A DNA stretch of 64,000 nt from Nematostella vectensis (taxonomy: Eukaryota; Cnidaria; Anthozoa; Actiniaria; Edwardsiidae). The DNA lies in the NCBI RefSeq assembly GCF_932526225.1, contig NC_064034.1, forward strand, positions 9,861,387 to 9,925,386, given 5' to 3'. The first letter of the stretch is position 1, and the number at the start of each line of letters is the position of its first letter. The notes beneath the pieces were generated by a model that saw nothing but the letters and a program-made list of their open reading frames with translations, was not told the DNA's origin and searched no databases. A program made the position numbers and the translations under genes. Of this stretch, positions 41,301-56,300 are shown in pieces.

Positions 41301-44300
41301 CCTACAGCTGCATTATCAACATTATCAATAACATCCACATTATTAGACCACGCTCACCTCGACAGACGGTAGTCTATAGCCCTGCCAGAATCTACTGCCT
41401 CCTGGCCTGTTCGTGATCGGCTTAAAGTTCACTTTAACATGCTTCCTTCCTCCCTTTCTGAAGTCCTGGACAGGTTTGACATTGAGAACATAGCGTTTTC
41501 TGTTCTTCTCAGTCAGGCGAATCTTGCACTTATCCGTCACATATGACCCGTGGTCCGCGACATTGGCAATGATCGAGCAGTCATTCGACTGCCCCTTGCA
41601 GAGTATGGGCACAAAACCAGTGATACGGACTGCCTTCCACGGGGTGGCTTGTGTCATCACGATGGAACGAGGAGAAACCTGCAATGTATAGAATAGAGAT
41701 ACTTTAAAGGTGAATATCGAGACACTCTATAGTTGAATATAGAGAAACTCTATAGGTGAGTATAGAGACACTTTATAGGTGAATATTGAGACTCTATAGG
41801 TGAATATAGAGACTCTATAGGTGAGTATAGAGACACTTTATAGGTTAATATTGAGACTTTAAAAGGTAATATAGAGACTCTATAGGTGAGTATAGAGACA
41901 CTATAGGTAAATATTGAGACTCTATAGGTGAATATAGAGACACTTTATAGGTAAATATAGAGACTCTATAGGTGAGTATAGAGACACTTTATAGGTAAAT
42001 ATAGAGACTCTATAGGTGAGTATAGAGACACTTTATAGGTAAATATTGAGACTCTATAGGTGAATATAGAGACTGTATAGGTGAATATAGAGACTGTATA
42101 GGTGAATATAGAGATTCTATAGGTGAAAATAGAGATCCTATTACAACGATGTTCGCTCTACCCGTACATCAACTGCTTTGAATTTTTTTCGCTTAGAATT
42201 AATTCAAATTACTAAAAGAAACCAGCAATGTTAATATAATCTTAAAGGGTATAAGTATTAAAAAAAATCGAGGTAATTGTCATAACGAAAGTTTTATAAT
42301 AAGGGCTTCTAATAAGGGCTTAATTATTACCTTAAGAAAGTCCTTATAGCCTATGATAAATTAGAAATATCAAGTCCTACGTCCCATCACTACGAAAGTC
42401 TATCATGAATATCTCACCTTTATTCCAAAGAAAACTTGGTCGCTTTGGTCATAGTTGGTCCAATCTCTCTTTCCTTGATAACGAACCCTCACTTGGCAGT
42501 ACACCTACATTTAAAAAAGAAGCTCGGTTAAGGTAACGTGTGCGACGAAACTAGTGTTTCAAGCATGGGAAAACCATTAAAAAACAATTTTGCTTTTCAC
42601 TAATACCACAAAGCATGTCAAATTAACATCCCAAAATAACATGTCAAATTAACATGATTAACATTTGCTAGACAAAGAAATCACACGACTTCGCAGATTA
42701 TAAGAAATATGCCAATTACCCCATTATCATCTATTATCCTTTCTTTTTATATTTGTAAGTCACTCAAGCCCTAAGAAAGTCTTCAAAAAATAAGATCCGT
42801 AAAAGCAAGAGGTACCAGCGCCCGTAAATCCTTCAAGACAGGCACATGTACATGAACGCACCGTAGTTCCTGCGCGGAATCCGTAAGTTCTCTCGATAAG
42901 CTCCGCATGAGATCGTCGAGTAACCAGGGTACGTCTCACTCGTCCGTCGATAATGAATCGTACTTGAGCGATAACCCGAGTTCCCGCTCGTCGGCGTCTA
43001 ATGCTCCATCGGCACCGAGCAACAACCTGAACGGAATTACGGTGGCGCTTGATCACCGGTCGGAGCTTAGGCGGAGATGCTTCTGGTGCATCTGTGAAAG
43101 GTGAGGGTTATCATGTCAATAACGTCTTACACATATGGCCAGAATATGATCATGTTCGCCGAATTGAAAGAGAAATTTGAGTTGGTGAATGCTCTCAGTT
43201 TCGTAGTGTGGTTGAACTTAAGCTTCTATGACAAATTGGACTAAGTGTCGTTTCTTGTATTGTGACACTAGATGAGAGTCATAAGAGTCAATTCTAGTTC
43301 TTTACAAAAGCCCAGGCATCTATTTTTTCTATAATATATTATTTTTTCGCAACACAAAGAGAGAGAGAGAAGTCTTATAAGGTGAGTGGTCTTTGAATTC
43401 ATGAGGAATATTGGGCGGTTCCTTCAAACCTTTCATGTTGCCAAACAACCCAAGAAATTCAAAAGGTGCATCATGAGATCTTTTCTTACAAGCCTAGGAA
43501 AAATCTCCATAAAATAGAGCATAATTAAAGGACTAGATAAGGTCTACTTACTCGAGTAACATCCATAGACCTCGACTCTCATCGAGATGTGTGAATGCCA
43601 CCCCCTTGGCCTGAAGCGCAAGTATTTCGCCTGGATCGTGGGGTCGATGGCATTCTCAACGATAGTGTAGGTATTCCTGTTGGCTTGGAATATCTACCAA
43701 CGAGAAGCATTACATCAGCACAACACTCTACAAGAAGTTATCTATATCTATAATATCTTTGTAACATAGATTCACTCAAAAATCCAAAGAAGAAGAAATT
43801 ATCTATATCTATAATATCTTTGTAACATAGACTCACTCAAAAATCCAAAGAAGAAGAAATTATCTATATCTATTATATCTTTGTAACATAGATTTACTCA
43901 AGAATCCAAAGCAGCATTTCACTAAAACGAGTTGCTGTTTGCTTTAAGGTTAGAAGATATCTCGAAAGGATTTCTTTAGTAAGTAATCCTCAATAGGGTA
44001 TTTCCCGAAGCATATGTATTTCACCATAGACACCAAAAGGTACCTCGAACTTCAGAAAATTCAAACTTTAATAACCGCTTGTTATTCTATAGCAGCAGGG
44101 GCGGATCCAGGATTTCAAAATGGGGGGTGGATAATGGCCAGATAGACGGCTGATCAAGTGGTTCTTGGTAGGTCACTACATAGATTTTACAATACTTCAC
44201 GCTGAATTGGATTTTCCTCGTCAGCAATGCCAAGCAGGCAAAGGGAAATGGACAGTACCTCCCGTCCCTCAGACATTTGATTTCTTCAAAAAAAAGTGAC

Positions 44301-47300
44301 TTTTCAAATTTTTTTTACTCAAAAAGTAGGGTGGATATCCGCCCCTGAGCAGACCTAGAACCATATACAAAACCAACGTACCTTGACCTTCTTTCCGTCT
44401 CGAACCTTCTTGAAGGTTCTACCGTTAGTGCTGTAGTGTAGCTCGTATTGTGTCACCCACTGGTTGGATCTGTCTCGGCCCTGTGTCGCCACCTTGGTGA
44501 TCTTAGACACGCGGCCGAGGTTCACCTGAAGCCACTGGTTGTGATTGTTGTGACGGGCGCACCATGCTCCCGTGTAACTGCCGTGGAATAATGTGGGATG
44601 AGAATTTTTCAGCTTAAAAAGCCATTGTCACCAGCACCTTTGTAATTGTTTTCATTCAACAATGGAATAAATTATTTGTTGAAATTTCGAAATAATAAAA
44701 AACATACAGTTTTATGCTTAATTGCCTAATCCAATTAAAAAAAAAAAAATACGCAAAAGATTCCCCACAAGCCGATTGAAATTGATGCTTTCTTACAATT
44801 GGTACTTTAAAAGGATAAGAAAATGGCGGCTGATAGAGGCTTTTTAATTAATTCAACGAAACAGCGTCAAAAACCTTTTCCAATTCCCCTGCACTTTAAC
44901 CAAATACCCCCGTATAACAGCCCAGTATTGTTATAGCAAACGTCTTTGTTGTGCACCACGCTGCAAAATGCTTCAAGAGGCTTTGTAAACATTTAGCTTT
45001 AGATTATATTGGTTCTGGCATAAAATTTCCCAACTACCCTTCTACTTCATTTGGGCCTTTTTGTTACTGCAGCTACTAGAATCCTCTGACCATAATTACC
45101 TTCCTTTCTTGGGCTGTCGCAAGCGGGCTCTTTCAGGGCCGTGGAAACGGTTCCAAGAAGAGGAAGCTCTGAGGTTGGCGTCAGGCAGTCGGCGACTTCC
45201 TACTCCCAAAGGCTTAAAGCAGAGCCGGGTCATGGCTACAAAGAAAACACGTTAAAATAAGCCGCAAATCGCCTATCCATTCCTTCCGACAACGACACCC
45301 ACGCCAGCACCCGAAACTCAGTAATTAAGCTGATACCCAAAAAGCCTTCCTAGTGCCTCTCTAGCCAATACGGTTGATAAGGTCACTATAAAATAGGGAG
45401 GGAAGTACTTACTAAATGAAGTATGAAAAGGGAGGAAAGTACTTACAGGGATAACATCCGTAAAGCTCGACCCTCATGGACATGTGCGAGTGCCAGCTCT
45501 TAGGAACGATCTTGACGTAGCGTGCACGGAATGAAGGCGCTATACGATTCATGACGACAGTATTGCGGTCACTGTTACCAGTTAGCAGCTAAAACAAACC
45601 AAATCAAAATTTCATCAAATCATTGGCGATCCATAACTTTTTATTGCTATTTTGTTCACAAAATTTAAAAAAAAAAATCGCCATATTTGGCCTAACGTAG
45701 ACAATCAGTGGGCACATACACAAAAAAACGTGCAAACTTTCTTGCGCTAAAGCTATTTCAAGCGCAAAACTAACTGCGCAGGACATACAAACTGCAGTAC
45801 AGAAGGCTTTTATGGAAACGCACTTGGCAATTGAATAAGTCTTGTGCAAATATGTTTAAAAAAATCAGGATCTTTTTCTCTCTGTTTCTTGCAAAACATT
45901 CTAAATTATCAGTACAGACTTGCATACCTTTACTTTGCCGCCAACAGAGTAATATCTGAACTTCTCCCCGGTGATACTGTACGCGACCTCGTAGGTCTTC
46001 ACCCACTGGTTGGCGTCATATCGACCCTGGGTTAGCACGGCAGTGACAGTAGTCGTCTCGATCATTTTGATCTTCAGCCACTGGAAGGCGTTATTGTACC
46101 TGGCAGACCATGCGCCGCGCCCTCCGTGGTTCAGTAGCTGTAGACGCGCGCGATACGGCCCGTGATTGCTGTCCCACATGGAAGAGGCTGTAAACGACGA
46201 GTCGGGGATACGCCTGTCCTGGAAGCCGACCGGGGCGGAGCACCGCTCTGAATGTGAAATGGTGATTTCATTTTAAGGCTGGGTTTCTTTAACATATGCC
46301 TTTCTCTCACAGTATTAGCACTGATCTAAGCACCCTTAGTCGTGTAAAAAGAGAAAACCATGAGCAGGAACAGGAGATAACTTACCGAGCGTGCATCCGA
46401 AAAACTCAACTCTCATGGCGATGTACGAACTCCATCCAGTCGGGACGATGCGCACGAAGCGGCCACGGATAGACGGGATCAGGGAATGGTACTTGATCGT
46501 GTTGCGATCACGGTTTCCAGTAAAGCGCTTCAAGAAAAAAAAAAGATTGTTTATTACAAAATTATTGTAACCGTTTTTGTTTGTCGAAAACGAGGAATAG
46601 AAACTGGCCGAGATGACTGTCTGTTTTACTGCCTTACTTCACAGCCATCGCTTTTTCTTAGATAATATGTATCTAGCTATCTATATTTCAATCTTTCAAG
46701 TGTCGTTTGCTTTTCATTCTTCGGTTCCTTCCGTTGTTAGCGACTCACCACTTCTGCAGAGTCGCGGAAGTATCTAGCGTAATGAACGCCGTCCACACTG
46801 CTCTCCAGGCGGTATTGCGTGACCCACTGGTTCGCGTCCTGACGCCCTTGAGTAGCGATGCGAATGATCTCCATCAGACGGCCAAAGTCAACCTATATAC
46901 GATGAAGGCTTTATCAACATATGCACAGGGACATGAGGGTTTTATCAACAGATGCGAATGATCTCCTTCAGACGGCCAAAGTCAATCTACATACGATGAA
47001 GGCTTTATCAACATTTGCAATGCGATATGAGGGTTTTATCAACAGACGCAAAACGGTTTGTAGTATAATCAAACTATACACAACGATATAATGAACGGAG
47101 CAAAATAAACAACACGATACACTCTGTAACCGAAAGGTTAAAAAAATGAAGCAATTAAAATTCTTCCTGCTTTACTTAATTATTAGAAAAGAGTTCATTT
47201 ACCGCGAAATAGATTATATGCGGAGGATGCAAATTATTGATTTAAGAGTAAACGTACAGCCTGAAACCTAAAAATGATATTTCCAACCCTTTTCAATCCG

Positions 47301-50300
47301 CGCAATGTCAGATGTTCAAACCACGTTACTGTATTTATCATAATGACCAATGGTCATAATGTTTGGATTAAGTACTCGGTACTTTCGGACTTTTCTAAAA
47401 TTGAGATAACTGCACCCACCTGTAACCACTCGTTGTGGGCGCGGTTGTATGCCACCCACGCGCCGTATTTCTTGCCCATCTTGCGAGCGGTGAGTCGCGC
47501 CATGTGAGCGGGTGTGTGGCGGTTGTACTCGCTGGATGCTGTGATGGCGCTGTTGCGGATTCGACCGTCCTTCATGCCTAGTTTGCGGTTGCATAGATGT
47601 CCTAAAAGTAGAATAACGTTAGCAATCGGTTATCAAAACGTCATACGAATTTGGGATTTTTTTAACAAAACAACCAATCAAACTTCGCAGGCATCATATT
47701 GGTCCCAGTCAAGTGCTGACTGATATTTTGCAGTTGAGCTGACTTCACGTGATAACGCTATGGTATTGAAGCTCTAAATACTCGTTTCTTCAAATTTCAG
47801 GGCGCTCCGGTGCAGCTTAAAAACGGTATATTGTTGGCAATATTTCCTTATATATTTGGCCGTAACAACGCATTCTAAGAGAGGAGATTGAAGGTTCTCT
47901 CTTTCCTCAAGTATTTTTTGTCCGTGACAATTAAACTAAGAATAGGCTCGGCTTCAAGGATGACCATTCTGTAGCCTTACCTGCGTGACAAATCTGTAGT
48001 AAGAGGCATGTGCGCGCTTGCCTGTTGCTTTTGGGTGAATGTGTGACCTGCGGTGTGACCGTAGCCTGCTTGGTGTACTTTTTTGGTGTGATTTTGGTGT
48101 ACCCCTACAGCTTAGCTTACCTGCACTGCATCCGTAGAGTTCCATCCTCATGGAAATGTGCCCATGCCAGGTGCGTGGCCGCAGTCGGCAATAGCGCGCC
48201 GTCACTGGGCGGATGCTGTTACGAACCACTGTGTAGCGGTCATAATTGCCTTGGAAAATCTATAAATAGATGCATACAACATTTCAGGTATTCACAATAA
48301 TCACTATCAATTTTTCAGGCTGAACGTCTTATCAGCTGAACAAGTAAATGTCTAAAAAAATCGTTTTAGGAGAGCTGTGAGCGCTAGACCCTCGTTTCTC
48401 CCGGGACACTGGAAGACGAGAGTGCCCTACCTTGGCGTGTCGACCCTCGCGGTACGTCGTGAAGTGTATCCCGTTCATGCCAAACTCCAGCATGTAACTC
48501 CTGACCCACTGGTTGACACCATAGCGACCTTGGGTAGCGACGCCGATAATGCGCGCTTTGTTACCCAGGTCCACTTGGATCCATTGACGGCTAAAAATCA
48601 CAACCATAAGAATGTTTACAACAGAAACAAAACGATAAGATCTACAATGGGAACTGTGCCTAGTGCGTGGAATCCCTTGGGTTAGATAGTAATTTCTACA
48701 TGAAACTGATCGAACTTTCCGCTAACCCTGTTTAATGTATCTATTGATAAAGATTCCATTAAACAGGGTTCAACTTCATCCACAAAATGACACTGCCAAC
48801 AGAAACAACCCTTGATGGTTTGAGTTATCAGGGCTCAACTGTATATACAAATGACAACAGAAACAGCAGCAGCAGATAAACCAAACCAAACCAAAGATAT
48901 ATGTACACACTGTACAATGTCTTTTTGCGCAGAAGCAAAGTTTAAAGTAAATACCTATTTATGCAATGACTAGTATAGTCTTACGTGTTACTGGGTCTTA
49001 TTTATGCAATGACCAGTATAGTCTTACGTGTTACTGGGTCTTATTTATGCAATGACCAGTATAGTCTTACGTGTTACTACGTCTTATTTATGCAATGACC
49101 AGTATAGTCTTACGTGTTACTGGGTTTTATTTATGCAATGACCAGTATAGTCTTACGTGTTACTGGGTCTTGCGATCCACGAGCCGTGGCCATGCAGCAG
49201 GTTGAGACGAGCTCTGTACGCCGCGTAATGTACACTCCACTTTGAGGTGGAGGTGAAGGAGACGTCAGGCAGGCGCCCATCCTCCGCACCAAGCGCGATG
49301 TCGCAGGGTGCTATAGCAACAAAAGAAACTTGTTATAAGGGCGCTATAGCAACAAAATAAACGTGTTATTAAGGGCCTTAGCAAACTAGCAATGTCGCAG
49401 AATGCTATAGCAACAAAAAAACTTGTTATTAGGGCGCTATAGCAACAAAATAAACGTGTTTTTAAGGGACTTAGCAAACTAGCGATGTCACAGGAAGCTA
49501 CAGCAACAAAAAAAAACGTGTTATTCAGAGCACCATCAAACTAGCGATTTCCAGCTAGACCTGTCCTAAAACCAGTTGCCAGTTGGCGTGCCAATGGTGT
49601 GTCAAATGCTAGTTTTCTAACGAGGTTTCCAAAGACCAGTGGTGTGCTTTCGCAAATGGAACCTTATATAACAATATGTCACTATAACAAGAATAATATT
49701 ATCAAGACGAGAAGCAGGTATGTCAAGGCAAATCTTATATCCTTACCCTGTTTGCCAAGGAAGGAGATATATGAAGTCAGTACTTATTTCCCTACCTGGT
49801 CGGCATCCATGCAGCTCAATACGCATAGCGATGTGACGATACCAACTCCGTGGATGAATGCGAACAAATCGCGACACGATAGCGGGGCGGAAAGTATTGG
49901 TGACGACGCTACCCATATCGTAGTTTCCATTGAAGGTCTGCAGAATATATACCAACTTGGGGTAAGATACTGAACTAAGCTGAAAAATCTACTAATTACA
50001 GCATGCAAGAATTTGAAATAAAATCTAAATTTTCCGAACCGGTTTTCTCAAGATGTGCGATTATATTTTCGCGCCCTATGCATTTTGATCAGCATTTTGA
50101 ATGCAGTTGGTTTTATTTTTTTGCGTGGCACTTTCAGAACCATAGCGCAAAGAAACCTTTTTTGACCTACCATTTTGGCGTCTTTTCTGGTTACGAAAGC
50201 CCAGTGTACGCCATCTAGACTGTAGGACACCCAGTACTGGCGGACGAACTGGTTGGCTTTGGCGCGTCCCTGTGTCGAGATCATGGTGACCTTTGTAACC

Positions 50301-53300
50301 CGACCAAGGTCGACTTGCAGCCATTGGTTGTGATTGTTGTGACGCACTGCCCAACCTCCCATCTGCCGGCCATTACGGACGCGGTGCAGACGGCCAAGAT
50401 ATGGGGCGTGGTTATTGTCCCATTGTGAGGACGCAGTGATCCTGCTGTTCTTGATGCGGCCGTTCTGGACACCCAGAGCTGAACTGCATAGTGTGGTCAA
50501 TTCTGAAATAGATCGTGAATAATATTAATCTGCTATCCATCTTTAATCCGAATTTCCTGTCATATGGGAGACTAGGTGCGGATTTGGTAAGTATTCAATT
50601 TGAGAGTGCTAAAATTTTATTTCCATGTGTTTAGAGACAAATGTAACTCACCTCTCTGGCATCCAAACAATTCAACACGCATGGAAATATGACTTCTCCA
50701 TTTCTTAGGATGAACTCGGACATACTGGGCACGGATGGCCTTAGCGAAACGGTGATACACAACTGTGTTACGGTCTGTGTTGGCACGGAAGAGCTGGATA
50801 AAACACAGAATATTTTATTTGATCTTCCAGAATAAACTTCAGAACAAACGCGACAGGAGTACAATCTTGGTGGCAGTAGGTTTCCCGGCTGACTTAAAAA
50901 TGACGGCCACGAGGATGAACAATTCTTATGCCTCGTGCACATTAGTGACATAACGACAAAGGCGCATGTTTTTTTCTGTCATTTCTCATCATACCTTGAC
51001 ACGTCTCGCTTCACGATAGGCACTGAACTTATGCGTTACAGCATACGACAGTACGTATTTCGTGACCCATTGGTGCGCGTCACGCCTTCCTTGCGTTGCG
51101 ATCGCTGTCACGCGAGAGACCCTTAATAGATCTATCTGCAGCCATTGCCTTGCGTTGTTGGTGCGTGAGCTCCAAGAGCGGATAGAGTTCAGTCTGCCAA
51201 ACCGAGGAGCAAGATGCTCGTTGTAGAAAGTCGAGGCGCGGAAAGATCCTGGGGCTAGACGACCGTCCTCGGCTCCGAGGGCGATGTCGCATTTACCTTG
51301 ATAAGTGGATTAACGATCAAAGTTGGTAATTATTCTATAGTTATAGTTTTTGTAAAATATCATTAATAAAAATATCATTATGCACTTAACTATTATCACG
51401 AATTCTTTATTGGCTCGTATTTACTATCTATACATTGGGCGTAACTAAGCTACAACTAAAATACGCCTATTCAAGCCGTTTGTTATCTATAGCAAAAATA
51501 GACACAACATAATTTACGGTAACGAAGCGTTGTTGTAATTAATTCTGGACTATTAAAGCGCTGGTACCATTCTACATAATATTGCATGATAAAGCGTGCT
51601 TCGTTTCTTTTGAAAGGACTTACTGTTCGGGCAGCCATAGAACTCTGCTCTCATGCTGATGTGGCTACGCCAGCCTCGTGGGTGAACGCGGATCACTCGC
51701 GCGCGGATGAGCGGGAAAAAGCGATGCGAGACAATGGAATTCCTGTCCCTGTTAGCCTGGAACATCTATGGGAAATCCACACAAGAGGGACATTAGATAT
51801 TGATCCAATGATGCCAAAAGTGTGAGGCGTTATGGGGCACCCAAAAGCGTTTATTCATTCATTTATTCGCCAGTGACAAGGTAAAAATGAAACACGTGTG
51901 GCGGGAGGAGAAATGGAAACTGAAGATCTGAAAAACAACTTCTTCTAAAGTTGACTTTTTTTTCTGAGCTCAAGCATGGGGTTGGTCCATGTTTTGATCC
52001 CGCTCGCCATGAAAGTGTCTTTGTATTTATAAGCAAACGGCGGTCTTAACATATCTCTTTTATGGAGCGTATCATAGCCAAAGGAGTAGCGACATTATCA
52101 GCTTAACAGATGCCATTTGTTAAAGAGTACAATAAGTGTACAGTAATTACTTATTTATACATGCGGATTAAAGGCACACTGACCTTAATATTGCCGTTGG
52201 TCTTGTAATACGCGAACCTGGCGCCGTCCTGACTGAAAGAGACCTGGTACTGAGTCACCCATTGGCTGACCTGAGGTCGTCCCTGTGTAGCGATCTTCGT
52301 TATCTTCATGGAGCGCGGGAATAGCACCTGGAGCCACTGGTAGTGGTTGTTGAACTTCGCCGACCAGCCGCCCATGTACCTGCCGGCTCGCTGCATGTTC
52401 AATCGTGCGCGCGCAGCTCCGTGGTACTTGTCCCATTCGGAGGAGGCGCTAATGCGGCTGTTGCGTAATCCCTTTTGCATACCCACTGGCCTGTTGCACC
52501 GAGGTCCTGAGGCGAGAAAAAGTGAGACAAAGGTTACGTATATGGAAGGTTTCACGCCGATTGGAAATGGGTTTGTAATGGAAGGAATCAGGTTTAGTCA
52601 AAGAAGGCCAATCACGCCGCCATTTTATGCTCCCGCTCAATGGCGAGTCACCAAAAGCATCCATTTCCATCGGCTAATTCAAACGAGTAACCGAGATATT
52701 TTCAATCATATATCCTCAATAACATATCAGACCTCATTCGTACACTGTTATTTTGAAGGTTTCTTGCGAATAAATCCCTGCTTTTTCAATGATAAACAAT
52801 AACAAATGAGTGGGTGTTTGACATTCTTTAAACAGTCTCTATCAGTCGCTATTGTGTTATCCTAGTCAAATACCAAGTGTGAAAAAGCATCCATTCCTTT
52901 GTGATGATTTGGGAAAGCCATTGTTATATTTATGATCGGAATTGGTCAATAACGTATCAAATCGATTTTAGTTGGGTATCTCGAAATTTCTAAAAAAATT
53001 GTTTTATTTTGGATTAAAACCATAGCAAAGGTGTGGCTGGCAGAGGCTTTTAAGTTGGAAAGTTCTCATCCCACATTATTTCACGGCAGGTACGCCGTAA
53101 AACGCGTCACCTACCATCTTTTGTTAGAAGCAACAAGGCTAACCCTTTCTTAATCCACAATCTTACAAAACCATTAAAAATGGCAACGCTGTTAAACCCT
53201 TCCGTAACGTGATGTAATGATATTTTGCAAGCAACCACGTAGGTAGAGAACCTCACCAATAGCACATCCGTAGAGCTCGACCCTCATGGAGATATGAGCA

Positions 53301-56300
53301 AACCACGTGACCGGATGGATGCGGACGTAGCGAGCGACGAACGGACGCGAGAACGTGTTCTTCACAACTATGAACCGCTCGAAGTTACCGCGGAAGATCT
53401 GTTCGGTTGAAAAAAAACATGAGTACCATTATTCATTGCTTAGAGGGGGGGGGGGGGGGGAGGACGAAGGAGTTACGAACAACCGCTTTATATTAATGCG
53501 AAAGCTTAATATATATTTTTGTTTCATTTATTTACATATTGCTATCATTGATTAATTCAAATGCACGTGATAGCTGTAACGCAACACCATGTTCACCTAT
53601 CCTTGTGCTATTTAAATTAATAGTCAAAGCAGAATGGAAATAAACTAATCTGAAAAAAAATACAGCTAAAAGTATACTGCTTCTCGTTGAGTTAATGCTG
53701 GATACTAATAATAATTGATGATATCACACACCTTTTTGACTCCTTGTTCTCTGACTGGTACAAACTTGGTTCCGTGTTGGCTGTAAGTGACGTAGTAGCT
53801 TCGCACCCATTGATTGGCGTTTTGTCGTCCTTGCGTGGCAACGGATGTAAATCGGGTCAGTCCCTCGAAATCAATCTGCACGAGAAAGGCCCAGGTGTTA
53901 ACCTTAAAAACACTGCCTGTCTTGCGCTTCCATCGTTTTTAGTGCCTTTTTTGTCCATCACAATTAAAGGTTTAAGGTTTCAAGGTTGGGTAGAAGTGAT
54001 AAAAATGTGATACAGCTCTAGAAACGTATAGATGGTACAATGCAATTGGCTATTTTCAGTGACCTTATTTTGATAAGAGCATTTGGCTTATGGGGACACC
54101 AGTGATGTGTCATAGCTACCTGGAGGAATTGGTTACGATCGTTCCTCTTTGCGCACCACGCGCCTCCGGAGCGGCCCGCACGGCGACCGAACAGTCGCGC
54201 ATTCCACGGTCCACAGTAGAAGCTGTGATAACTGGACGCGGTCATTAACGGGTTTGGAATTTTCTTCGAGGCAAGACCCAGTGGCAATTTGCATTTTCCT
54301 GGAAAAAGGTAAAGAATATCAATATGTGAATTTGACAGGTTTTGTCGGTCGATTAAGGCATGGCCAGTCCCTAAGTCATTGTGTACCTCCTGCACATCCG
54401 TAAAACTCGACCCGCATGGCAATACGTCCTTGCCAAGAGCGTGGATAAACACGCACGAAGCGCGCGATGAACGCGGGAGAGAACACGTTGGTGACAAGCG
54501 AACCACGGTCACGATTCGCTTGGAATGTCTACAACGATTGAAAAAATACAGACAAGGATTAACTTACATGATGGCCCAACTACTCTAAAAGAAATCTATA
54601 AAAAAATCAGTGCCTTGCAAGAGACTGGAGGGGGGGGGGGCTTGAGAAAGGCGGGATAGATCTTAAATAGAGCTAAAGCAAGTGGAAGACAGGGGAGTGG
54701 GTTTAAGAATATGACTTGAGTGCGCATTATGTCCTGTTTCAAAATGCGGAGGCTAGTGACAGACAGGGGTTTAAAAAGGTATGTCACCTCGAGTACCAAC
54801 CTGCCCTACCTTGCCCAAAATCACGGGATCTAGTGGGGAGTAGGGATGGAGGAAGAGGGATGTTAAGAGAACAGAATCGATGTAAACAAGGAGCTCCGTA
54901 CCTTGTAGCTTCCCCACTCGCTGTAGTGCTCGTAGTGCATGTTATCCAGACTGTGCTTGACCCAGTACGCTTTCACCCACCAGTTGGTCTTAGGATGACC
55001 TTGGGTGGACAGCGCAGTGACCTTCATAGAGCGACCGAAGTCGACCTGTTGAAAAGAAGAATAAGGTCAATGGTTATCCATGCAAACAGGGTCATTAAGG
55101 CGGTTTATAGCTTTTACGAGAAACATTAATGGTTTAACTGGAGAAAATATGGTCTTGATTTTTCACGAGTTGAAGTGTTAGAGAAATTCTAGGTTTTTTC
55201 TCGTTATTTAAATTACAAAACAGCTTTTGTAACGCAACCCCAAGTCATTACCACATTCATTACCAAAAGCACTTCTAACCTGTAGGAACTGGTTGTGGTT
55301 ATTATGTCTGGACACCCATGAGCTGGATGTGCGATGCAGGCGAGCGAAGAAAGGCTTGTATGCGTTGTTTAAGAAAGATGAAGCTGTCAGTCCGGAGTTC
55401 CTCAAGCGTCCATTCTGGGCCCCCAACGGAGAGGAGCATGCAGGTCCTGCGAACAAGTCAAGCGAATAAAATATGTCTAAATAATACTATATAATTCGTT
55501 CCATCCTTATAATAAAAGTGACAAAAGGGCTACAAGCCGTATAAAAAATGGTCTTCATATTCCCCCTTTTTTAAAAGAAAATGCCCTTACGTGGGACACA
55601 TCCGTAGACTTCTACTCTCATTGACATCCAGCTCCTCCAGGTTCGTGGACGGAATCGGACATAGCGAGCTTTAATCGCACCAAGTAATCGATACGCGACT
55701 ACGGTGAAGCGGTCAAAGTTGCCTTGGAAGACCTGGTGGGAGCATTATTAGATAGAGTTAGTATCTTCAAGACAAGTGCAACAAGCCTCACAAAACATGA
55801 ACGAGTAAACGCAATATCAGCGGCAAAACGTTGTTGAGATTCCGCGAGTAAAGTTACCAAACTATTTTTTGCTTCAGGTAAACTTAAGTAACGATTGTGT
55901 AAATGTGGTATGAACTCTGATTAAGATATAGTTTACAACCAGCCAATAAGCCTACGCTGTCTAAAAAGCTATAATCTTTCACCATCCTTGTTTAAGGGCA
56001 TACTGTAATAAGTGACACCCACTGAAGGGGCATGCATACCCTGACACGGCCACCCTGTCTATATGGGTAGAACCTTTTGCCATCCTTGCTGAAGGCCAGA
56101 GTATAAGAAGTGACCCATTGATGAGCGTCATGGCGACCTTGGGTTGCCACCCCGGTCAGGCGCGACACTGCCCCAAGGTCCACTTGGAGCCACTGGTTCC
56201 TGTTTTTGTCTCTGGCCGACCACGCCCCTGTACGCCCGTGGCCGTTTGGCTGGTTGAGTCGAGCGCGGTCTGGGCCATGGTTGAAGTTATAGCTTGACGA

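Noticed and set aside
36559-43552. Separate VWDE-like gene between two discoidin genes
   Set aside because: Phases match exactly at both borders (A|AT at 43552/43091 and G|TT at 36559/36214), and no start, stop or poly(A) context is seen there.
53441-53462. Poly-G runs here and near 680, 57210, 62813 and the C/A run near 63330
   Set aside because: Simple homopolymers. Possibly sequencing-length artefacts, no further meaning claimed.
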